Origin: a virus
Direction: 5' to 3' (one strand)
Virus record (IMG/VR): IMGVR_UViG_3300028284_000038
Span: 1 to 20,260 of that record
Length of the DNA: 20,260 nt
Both the position numbers and the translations under genes were made by a program. Positions 15,678 through 20,260 of the stretch are shown one piece after another (the stretch's first letter is position 1; each line of letters begins with the position of its first letter). The notes under the pieces were generated by a model. It was given only the letters and a program-made list of their open reading frames with translations. It was not told the DNA's origin and ran no database searches.

Positions 15678-15833
15678 CTATTTGTTATAAGGGACCGCTT
15701 TATTAAGAGCCTCTTTTCTTTTACCACATCCGCAAGGTGTTTTTGTAACCTCGCTTATTTTTTCAACTACTGCTTTTATTCCTGTAGCTTTTGTGAACTT
15801 CTCAATTGTGTCTCCTAGTCCTTTTGATTCCAT
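15678..15833 (-). CDS. Small conserved phage protein with a CGC motif, 51 aa
   Basis: ATG at 15833, TAG at 15678, five bases before the start of the spike-base-like gene. The N-terminal helix (MESKGLGDTIEKFTKATGIK) leads to TPCGCGKRKEALNKAVPY. I recognise the layout, a GLGDTxEKxTKATGIKxxV helix followed by a CGC and a basic tail, as a recurrent small protein of Bacteroidetes phages. The cysteine pair could hold a metal. Function unknown. Confidence 0.72.
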   Translation of the reverse strand: MESKGLGDTIEKFTKATGIKAVVEKISEVTKTPCGCGKRKEALNKAVPYNK

Positions 15834-15844
15834 TTGATTTGATT

Positions 15845-15985
15845 TTATTTTTTACAAGTGCACATCTTATTTGGACAAGACCCTACGTTGAACATTAAAG
15901 CCAACATCCACTTGTTCCATTTACATTGCATTGCACACCATAATGCAATTATTTTATTTCCTAACCAAACTAATCCTTTGCCCAT
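15845..15985 (-). CDS. Small cysteine- and tryptophan-rich protein, 46 aa
   Basis: ATG at 15985, TAA at 15845, fitting exactly between its neighbours. The protein has five cysteines (LWCAMQC, GSCPNKMCTC) and four tryptophans in 46 residues, plus a partly hydrophobic stretch (LVWLGNKIIALWCAMQCKW). The C-terminal CPNKMCTC could bind zinc or iron. A TATATTTG element lies 24 bp before the ATG. Function unknown. Confidence 0.66.
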   Translation of the reverse strand: MGKGLVWLGNKIIALWCAMQCKWNKWMLALMFNVGSCPNKMCTCKK

Positions 15986-16009
15986 TAAAATAGATCTTTA
16001 TATATTCTA

Positions 16010-16017
16010 CAAATATA
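16010..16017 (-). promoter_or_regulatory. Possible promoter -7 element (TATATTTG) for the 46-aa gene
   Basis: The minus-strand TAnnTTTG variant sits in a 38-bp A/T-rich gap, 24 bp upstream of the ATG at 15985, the same spacing as the stronger sites in this window. One base differs from the recurrent TATCTTTG form, and A/T-rich sequence makes chance matches likelier. Confidence 0.4.
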
Positions 16018-16023
16018 CTAATA

Positions 16024-16278
16024 TTATTTTTTAGATTTCGCTCCTGAACACTTCCACCTTTTGCGAGATAGATTGTTTGGAGTATTAGGATCGTTCTGTT
16101 TTTTCTTAGACAATCTTTTCTTTATTCCTAAGCTTCTAGCACAATAACTATCACCCTTAGATGTACCTGGCTTAACCCTTGGTCCACCACCTTTAGCTTT
16201 GCCCGCCTGCCCGTAGCTAACCTTTTTACCTGATGAGGTAACTTTTACTTTAGCTTTACCTTTCCTGGGGGTTGCCAT
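16024..16278 (-). CDS. Small highly basic phage protein, 84 aa
   Basis: Very rich in lysine, glycine and serine, with no hydrophobic core in the first half (MATPRKGKAKVKVTSSGKK). A conserved-looking C-terminal part reads YCARSLGIKKR, then DPNTPNNLSRKRWKC. I have seen the YCARS ... DPNTPNxLSRKxWxC pattern in small proteins of marine phages, but I know no established function. The charge suggests nucleic-acid binding, perhaps within the virion. It lies 3 bp from the 41-aa gene upstream. Confidence 0.75.
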   Translation of the reverse strand: MATPRKGKAKVKVTSSGKKVSYGQAGKAKGGGPRVKPGTSKGDSYCARSLGIKKRLSKKKQNDPNTPNNLSRKRWKCSGAKSKK

Positions 16279-16281
16279 TGA

Positions 16282-16407
16282 TTATTTTTTACCGCACTTA
16301 GCGTAAACACTATTTTTAATTTGTTCGTCTGACGGTAAACCGAGTTTCTCAACCTTACCTTTCATCTTTGCACTTAGTGCAGTACCATATGGTCTTAACG
16401 TTTTCAT
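16282..16407 (-). CDS. Small hypothetical protein, 41 aa
   Basis: ATG at 16407 overlaps the TGA stop of the 110-aa gene (ATGA), and TAA at 16282 lies 3 bp from the next gene. The short basic protein (MKTLRPYGTALSAKMKGKVE, ending YAKCGKK) fills the only gap between two credible genes. Both junctions are the tight type seen through this operon, which is the main evidence that it is real. Function unknown. Confidence 0.6.
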   Translation of the reverse strand: MKTLRPYGTALSAKMKGKVEKLGLPSDEQIKNSVYAKCGKK

Positions 16408-16736
16408 AATTTATTTTCTATTCTTTTTATTTTTCTTGCAGCAGCTTTAGGAGTTATACTTCTTTGTGTAGAACGTCCGTTTCTTATTTTGCTCACCGTG
16501 TTGGTTTCAGCATTAATAATTTTTGTCTTGCCTGTGCTATTCCCATTATTAATAGAACCTTTTGTAATGGATGCCTCAACAGGGGTGGAGTCGTTATATG
16601 TCACACTTCTCTTCTGCACCTTAAAAGAGCCTTTGCTTTTTTGATTGTTTAAACTTCCTGTAGACGTAGCCTTAGAACTAACTTTAGTAATCCTATCAAT
16701 GTCTCTGTTCGAAAATGGAATTTTATCGTAGTCCAT
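16404..16736 (-). CDS. Hypothetical hydrophilic basic protein, 110 aa
   Basis: Low in hydrophobic residues and rich in S, T, N, K and R; probably disordered through most of its length. The C-terminus (RSTQRSITPKAAARKIKRIE) is a basic helix. It begins 5 bp after the 105-aa gene ends and overlaps the 41-aa gene by 4 bp. No family recognised. Because it lies with other small basic proteins upstream of a spike-base-like gene, a virion-internal or nucleic-acid-associated role is possible but not shown. Confidence 0.62.
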   Translation of the reverse strand: MDYDKIPFSNRDIDRITKVSSKATSTGSLNNQKSKGSFKVQKRSVTYNDSTPVEASITKGSINNGNSTGKTKIINAETNTVSKIRNGRSTQRSITPKAAARKIKRIENKL

Positions 16737-16741
16737 ATTTG

Positions 16742-17059
16742 TTATCTTCTTGAGTCTGTTTTCTTTGTTGCAACCCTACTTGGTCGTCTTGAAAGCTTAG
16801 TTCCTTTTCCTAGAGAACTCCCACCATATGATAGGTTGGCTCCTGCTGAAGATACTAGTGGTTCAGACTTAGTCTTTGTCCACTTCATTACATCCTTGTT
16901 CTGAAAATTTTCAGCATTAAGATCCAAATTACCTTTTGCCATCTCCTCTTGAAGCTTGGTTGTCCATTCAGCTTTGAGTTTCTCTCTTTCTTCTTTTGTT
17001 GCTCCTACCTTTCTTTGTGAATTATCTAGGGCTGCGGTTTTTTTTGGTTCGTCAGGCAT
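16742..17059 (-). CDS. Hypothetical charged protein, first gene of the accessory/lysis operon
   Basis: 105 aa from the ATG at 17059 (MPDEPKKTAALDNSQRKVGA). The frame stays open to an ATG at 17113, but that start would lie upstream of the TATCTTTG element at 17093-17086, so the downstream Met is chosen. A charged helix (about residues 20-45, EEREKLKAEWTTKLQEEMAK) is followed by a Gly/Ser-rich section and a very basic tail (SRRPSRVATKKTDSRR). No family recognised. It is divergent from the winged-helix gene and shares its promoter palindrome. Confidence 0.62.
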   Translation of the reverse strand: MPDEPKKTAALDNSQRKVGATKEEREKLKAEWTTKLQEEMAKGNLDLNAENFQNKDVMKWTKTKSEPLVSSAGANLSYGGSSLGKGTKLSRRPSRVATKKTDSRR

Positions 17060-17074
17060 AATGAATATATTAAG

Positions 17075-17093
17075 TATCTTTGCTACAAAGATA
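17075..17093. promoter_or_regulatory. Palindromic divergent promoter: two facing TATCTTTG elements
   Basis: TATCTTTG (17075-17082), a 3-bp spacer CTA, then CAAAGATA (17086-17093) form a perfect 8+8 inverted repeat. Each arm is a Bacteroidetes -7 element. The plus-strand copy is 25 bp before the ATG at 17108 and the minus-strand copy 26 bp before the ATG at 17059. For the minus-strand copy a TTG lies 17 bp upstream, an acceptable -33 position. The palindrome could also be an operator for the neighbouring winged-helix protein. Confidence 0.65.
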
Positions 17094-17107
17094 TTAAATT
17101 TAATTGA

Positions 17108-17539
17108 ATGCAAGATTACCTGAAATATTGGAGGGTAATACGGTACTTTATCAAAGCAAAGTACGGACTTACGACATCTGACCTAGACATATTACTATTC
17201 CTACAATCTGAAAAATATTTTTCTAAAGATGACTTCGATGAGTTCAACGAACTTATTAGTTGGGATAAGAACAGGTTTAATACCTTACTAAAAGATAAGT
17301 GGATTGAAGTGTTTAGAAAAAACACATCCAAGTCTAAGGCAGTATACCAACTATCATATAAGTCTACTAGAGTATTGGTATCCCTTTATAAAAAACTAAA
17401 TGGAGAAGAGATTCCTGAGAGTCCCTCCTCCAATCCTTTGTTTTTAAAGAATGTTTCATACACCGATAAGGTATACAGAAACTATATAAAAGAAATGAAT
17501 TCCTTTATTCGACAACAACGACATCTCTCTCAGAAATAA
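17108..17539 (+). CDS. Winged-helix (MarR-like) DNA-binding protein, putative regulator
   Basis: 143 aa, and the only protein gene read on the plus strand. The stretch YWRVIRYFIKAKYGLTTSDL, then DILLFLQSE, DDFDEFNELISWDKNRF, LLKDKWIEVFRK and KAVYQLSYKSTRVLVSLY follows the helix-helix-recognition helix-wing order of MarR-type winged helices. I recall close relatives in Bacteroidetes phages. The C-terminal part (NVSYTDKVYRNYIKEMNSFI) is helical. It starts 25 bp after a TATCTTTG element in the palindrome shared with the divergent operon, which makes autoregulation plausible. Its 3' end overlaps groES convergently by 35 bp. The regulator role is inferred from fold and position. Confidence 0.7.
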   Translation: MQDYLKYWRVIRYFIKAKYGLTTSDLDILLFLQSEKYFSKDDFDEFNELISWDKNRFNTLLKDKWIEVFRKNTSKSKAVYQLSYKSTRVLVSLYKKLNGEEIPESPSSNPLFLKNVSYTDKVYRNYIKEMNSFIRQQRHLSQK

Positions 17540-17762
17540 TCGTGCATTGTTTAGACTTTATTACCATAGTATATCCCGCTCTTGAGTCGTAATATATAAT
17601 GTCATCTGCTTTAATTACAGTTACATCAGTTCCAGGAACAAGCACCTTGGCTTTTTTGTACCTGATGTCTGCAGCATCGTCTGCTGATAATAAAAGTCCT
17701 GAGTCAGTCTTGATCTCTTCTTTTATTTGGTCTACTAAAATATATTTTCCTATTGGTTTCAT
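17505..17762 (-). CDS. groES: Co-chaperonin GroES (phage-encoded)
   Basis: 85 aa, slightly shorter than the 97 aa of E. coli GroES. The visible order is GroES-like: YILVDQI, a mobile-loop segment KTDSGLLLS (compare the KSAGGIVLT loop that binds GroEL), then KAKVLVPGTDV, IKADDIIYYD and a closing CTIISERDVVVVE strand. It overlaps the groEL stop by 4 bp (ATGA), so it is translated with and after groEL, the reverse of the usual bacterial groES-groEL order. Its 3' end overlaps the convergent winged-helix gene by 35 bp. It should form the lid of a folding chamber with its partner. Confidence 0.85.
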   Translation of the reverse strand: MKPIGKYILVDQIKEEIKTDSGLLLSADDAADIRYKKAKVLVPGTDVTVIKADDIIYYDSRAGYTMVIKSKQCTIISERDVVVVE

Positions 17763-19360
17763 TTGTCTTCGTATGTTCTTGCCATTGTTACAATAGCGTT
17801 AGTTGATAGTAATGTTACCGCAACAGATACTGCGTTTTGAAGTGCAGACCTTGTTACCTTAAATGGATCTATTACTCCCATCTTAAACATATCTCCCCAT
17901 TCTCCTGACTTTATGTTTAACCCTTCATTACCGTTGTCGTACATAAGTTTGGTTTGCTGATCTTCAGATATCTCTATTCCTGCATTGGTATAAATCTGTT
18001 CTAAGGGAGCACGAAGTGCTCTCGCTAACATTTTTCCTGCAACCTGGTAGTTGTCATCCTCTATATATGTTGCGATTTTATATAAGGCTACCCCTCCACC
18101 TGCAACAATACCCTCTTCAAGGGCAGATCTAACTGCACATACTGCATCATCAACACGATCATACAGTTCTTTTTGCTCTAGGTCGGTGTTACCACCTACT
18201 GATATTACGCCAACCCCTCCCGTTAATGATGCGATTCGAGACAGGATAAAGTCTTTATCGGCTTTTTGCTTTGCATTCTGTACGCTTTGCTTCAATTGCT
18301 TAACTCTTTCTTTAACCAATTCCCCTGTCTCTTCCTCGTTTTTAATGATGACGGTCGAATCACGACCAACTATCACCTTGGCAGCGTGACCCAAATCCTC
18401 TAACGTCATCAATGATAAGTCATCCCCTGTTTTCTCAGAGAAATAAGTTGCTCCAACACTAACTGCAATATCCTGCATTAGTTCGTGTTGCTTGTAACCA
18501 AATGACGGTGGTCCTATAGTACACAACTTCAAGCTATTTTTCATAACATTAGCAGCTAGTGTGCTAACAACATTTGCTGAGGTTGGTGCAATAATTAAAA
18601 GCTTTAGTCCTTCCTGGATTACAGGCTTTAAAACATTTTCTATGTTAAGTAGATTTTCAATTGGTGCATCTGATACCAGGATTCTTACATCCTCCATAAC
18701 GCACTCATCTTTCTTTTGATCATTAATAAATAATGGAGACTCATATCCACGATCAATCTTTAATCCGTGAGTGGTTTCAAAATATGTTTCGTTGGATTCA
18801 CTCCGTGCAACGGTAACGATACCATTCTCACCAACCTTCTTATATACGTCTGATATAATCTTACCTATATTACTGTCGTTGTTTGCAGAGATCGTTGCAA
18901 TATCCTTGAGCCGAGAGGCAGATACTTTGCGGCTCATTCGTTTTAGATCCTGGTCAATAATTTGATTGGTATAAGTAACAAGGTCTCTTAATACTTTAGT
19001 CTTATTTGTAGCAGGTGTGATAAGTTCTGCTCCCGCATTAATTAATGCTTCTGTAAGAACAATAGCCGTTGTAGTTCCATCACCTGCCTGAGTAGCCGTT
19101 CGTGATGCAGCCTCTTTCATTATTCGCACCGCAAGGTGCTCTGTGGGATCCAATAGCGAAATTGATTTTGCTACTGTAACTCCATCCTTTGTAACTGTAA
19201 TTCCGTGGGTGTGTTGAGGTGACTCTATTAGCACCGTCTGACCGTGAGGTCCCAAGGTAGACTTAACTGCTTTAGCTAAAGTTTTAATTCCCTTGTAAAG
19301 CTTCTTTCTTCCTTCATCGTCAAATAATAAATTGACAGGCGAGTATCCTAGTTCTGACAT
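17759..19360 (-). CDS. groEL: Type I chaperonin GroEL (phage-encoded, divergent)
   Basis: 533 aa. Equatorial ATP-site motifs are intact: TLGPHGQTVLIE at 35-46, TKDGVTVAK at 57-65 (D59), GDGTTT at 93-98, the catalytic Asp pair in DRVDDAVCAV at about 401-410, and GIVAGGGVAL near 417-426. The apical domain (about 190-370) is divergent: YESPLFIN replaces YLSPYFIN, the acidic IAEDVEGEAL helix of E. coli becomes IAPTSANVVSTL, and the nearly invariant KAPGFG becomes GPPSFG. The C-terminus ends TYEDK without the GGM tail. It should be an active ATPase with altered substrate or co-chaperonin contacts. It is the first gene of a two-gene operon with its own promoter at 19396. Confidence 0.95.
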   Translation of the reverse strand: MSELGYSPVNLLFDDEGRKKLYKGIKTLAKAVKSTLGPHGQTVLIESPQHTHGITVTKDGVTVAKSISLLDPTEHLAVRIMKEAASRTATQAGDGTTTAIVLTEALINAGAELITPATNKTKVLRDLVTYTNQIIDQDLKRMSRKVSASRLKDIATISANNDSNIGKIISDVYKKVGENGIVTVARSESNETYFETTHGLKIDRGYESPLFINDQKKDECVMEDVRILVSDAPIENLLNIENVLKPVIQEGLKLLIIAPTSANVVSTLAANVMKNSLKLCTIGPPSFGYKQHELMQDIAVSVGATYFSEKTGDDLSLMTLEDLGHAAKVIVGRDSTVIIKNEEETGELVKERVKQLKQSVQNAKQKADKDFILSRIASLTGGVGVISVGGNTDLEQKELYDRVDDAVCAVRSALEEGIVAGGGVALYKIATYIEDDNYQVAGKMLARALRAPLEQIYTNAGIEISEDQQTKLMYDNGNEGLNIKSGEWGDMFKMGVIDPFKVTRSALQNAVSVAVTLLSTNAIVTMARTYEDK

Positions 19361-19388
19361 TTGATTTATGATTTAATTATATTTACTG

Positions 19389-19396
19389 CAAAGATA
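19389..19396 (-). promoter_or_regulatory. Bacteroidetes-type promoter -7 element (TATCTTTG) for groEL-groES
   Basis: Minus-strand TATCTTTG, 28 bp before the groEL ATG at 19360, in an otherwise non-coding region. No clear -33 element at 17-23 bp. No CIRCE-like heat-shock inverted repeat was seen between it and the ATG. Confidence 0.66.
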
Positions 19397-19439
19397 CGGA
19401 ATTTATTTATCTTGCTGAGATATTAGCAATGTATAACTT

Positions 19440-19600
19440 ATGTCTAATTCATTATGTCGCTTTTTAAAGTCTCTATAGAGTAGTAGTAGTAGTAGTAGTA
19501 TATTTTTTTATCCCCTAGAAAAAATGAAAAAAAAACGACATTATCGACATCCTATTGATTATCAGTAATTTACTCGACACAAAAACGACACAACAATGTC
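19440..19600. repeat. Gene-free region with repeated CGACA/ATGTC motifs and a (TAG)6 run
   Basis: CGACA occurs at 19536, 19545, 19575 and 19586 on the plus strand. The inverted form TGTCG is at 19455, and further ATGTC copies begin at 19440, 19454 and 19596. Between the two groups lie six TAG units (19481-19498) and an A/T tract. No reading frame here looks coding. The pattern could be iterons, operator sites or chance in biased sequence. Confidence 0.5.
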
Positions 19601-19606
19601 AATAAT

Positions 19607-19680
19607 CTGCCCATAGTTCAGTTGGATAGAACAACTCACTTCTAATGAGTAGGTCCCAGGTTCGAATCCTGGTGGGCAGA
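19607..19680 (+). tRNA. tRNA-Arg (anticodon TCT)
   Basis: A complete cloverleaf can be drawn. The acceptor CTGCCCA pairs with TGGGCAG over 7 bp, the D stem is GTTC/GAAC, the anticodon stem ACTCA/TGAGT encloses CTTCTAA with TCT at 19641-19643, and the T stem CCAGG/CCTGG encloses TTCGAAT. The discriminator is A and CCA is not encoded. It would read AGA/AGG codons, which an A/T-rich phage uses often. It is on the plus strand, opposite to nearly all genes here. Confidence 0.95.
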
Positions 19681-19693
19681 CAAAAGTTTAAAA

Positions 19694-19723
19694 CAAAAAA
19701 AGAGAGGGTAATCACTCCCTCTC
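19694..19723 (-). terminator. Rho-independent terminator for the two small right-end genes
   Basis: A 7-bp stem GAGAGGG (19702-19708) and CCCTCTC (19717-19723) with an 8-base loop is followed on the minus strand by CT7 (T run read from 19700 down to 19694). It lies 27 bp past the stop at 19751. Its minus-strand direction stops transcription before it runs antisense into the tRNA. Confidence 0.82.
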
Positions 19724-19750
19724 CTTACTATCAATCAAAATCAAAATCAA

Positions 19751-19945
19751 CTACATCCTGTAGAAGTTCTTTCTGCCTTCAGCTAACTCAATACCGTCTG
19801 CCATCATATCAACCTTCTTGGCTCTATACATTGCTTTACGGATCCCTGCAGCTTGTGCAATACCTGTAACCCCATCGGGTCTATCATTAATAAGGCGACC
19901 ATCCTTGACAGTCAATCCTCCCATACTTTTAAATTTCATTTTCAT
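19751..19945 (-). CDS. Small hypothetical protein, 64 aa
   Basis: Basic and soluble (MKMKFKSMGGLTVKDGRLIN, then GIAQAAGIRKAMYRAKKVDM, ending EGRKNFYRM), with a likely central helix. The start overlaps the stop of the 49-aa gene by 4 bp (ATGA), and a good terminator follows the stop, so the gene is framed at both ends by expression signals. No family recognised. Confidence 0.62.
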   Translation of the reverse strand: MKMKFKSMGGLTVKDGRLINDRPDGVTGIAQAAGIRKAMYRAKKVDMMADGIELAEGRKNFYRM

Positions 19946-20091
19946 ATTCTTGAATATTTTATGTTTACACTTATAAGTCCTAAATAAACAATGAACTCAC
20001 CGAAACTATATTCTTCGTCTATGCGGAACCACATTACACCTAATGCGAACCCGTTAAATATACGATTTTGTAACTCAATAGTATAGTTCAT
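19942..20091 (-). CDS. Small hypothetical protein, 49 aa
   Basis: ATG at 20091, TGA at 19942, overlapping the next start by 4 bp. The protein is mildly hydrophobic (MNYTIELQNRIFNGFALGVM, WFRIDEEYSFGEFIVYLGLI), with one possible membrane-associated segment near residues 30-42. A TATCTTTG element ends only 6 bp before the ATG, so the mRNA would be leaderless or nearly so. Function unknown. Confidence 0.58.
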   Translation of the reverse strand: MNYTIELQNRIFNGFALGVMWFRIDEEYSFGEFIVYLGLISVNIKYSRI

Positions 20092-20097
20092 TTGGAA

Positions 20098-20105
20098 CAA
20101 AGATA
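20098..20105 (-). promoter_or_regulatory. Bacteroidetes-type promoter -7 element (TATCTTTG) close to a start codon
   Basis: Minus-strand TATCTTTG whose last base is 6 bp from the ATG at 20091. The usual initiation point, a few bases after the element, would fall at or next to the ATG. A/T-rich sequence and a run of nine A lie upstream. Confidence 0.55.
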
Positions 20106-20260
20106 CAAAAAAAAATTATCAGATATCTATAGTGTTTGGGTTATAGAGGATTTTGCGAGCACCTAGCCTGAACCGAAACGAAAAAAAATTTAGAGGGGGG
20201 GGTCAAGATTCCTAATTTCCCTGGATTTATTTTGGCGTTTTCCTGGGGCTACCCCGCCCA
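20106..20260. other. Right-end stretch without a recognisable gene
   Basis: Contains an A9 run, a G8 run (20195-20202) and a short GGGG-CTA-CCCC hairpin near 20244-20254. I see no credible coding frame inside it. It may be the leader of a gene beyond the edge or an inter-module spacer. Confidence 0.4.

Noticed and set aside
17060-17113. Upstream start at 17113 for the 105-aa gene
   Set aside because: It lies before the TATCTTTG promoter element at 17093-17086, so it would not be on that transcript.

Overview
This window looks like about 20 kb of a tailed double-stranded DNA phage of a marine-type Bacteroidetes (flavobacterial) host. The evidence is an A/T-rich, tightly packed gene layout with almost every gene on the minus strand, a terminase large subunit and portal, a phage amidase and holin set, several repeat-rich fibre genes, and intergenic promoters of the Bacteroidetes type (TAnnTTTG, here almost always TATCTTTG). 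The terminase and portal sequences recall those of crAss-like phages and other Bacteroidetes phages; that placement is from memory and was not searched.

Layout, read right to left along the minus strand. Right end (20260-19700): a non-coding stretch with a G8 run and a short hairpin, then two small genes that end at a rho-independent terminator. A tRNA-Arg(TCT) on the plus strand and a roughly 250-bp gene-free stretch with (TAG)6 and repeated CGACA/ATGTC motifs follow. Next is a chaperonin pair, groEL then groES, with its own promoter. A lone plus-strand winged-helix-like regulator gene converges on groES. It diverges from the next minus-strand operon across a perfect palindrome in which each arm is a promoter -7 element. 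That operon (17059-14140) holds small basic or cysteine-containing proteins, a candidate head-spike base protein, and a lysis cassette: a one-membrane-segment protein, an amidase and a 3TM holin.

From a new promoter at 14122 run four fibre or adhesin genes of 246, 665, 1456 and 156 aa. The largest carries tandem repeats and a C-terminal peptidase S74 intramolecular chaperone. From a promoter at 6446 runs the last operon: a coiled-coil protein, a 600-aa fibre-like protein, two small conserved proteins, a 187-aa tandem GroES-like protein, a 2OG-Fe(II) oxygenase, two small genes that overlap out of frame, the terminase large subunit and the start of the portal gene, which runs off the left edge.

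The genes fit together as packaging, fibres, lysis and virion accessory proteins with a folding system attached. The most unusual content is that folding equipment: a complete phage GroEL/GroES pair plus a separate double GroES-like protein about 14 kb away in the packaging/fibre operon. Seven short genes (41-59 aa) that are easily missed were found from frame, start/stop overlaps and spacing.
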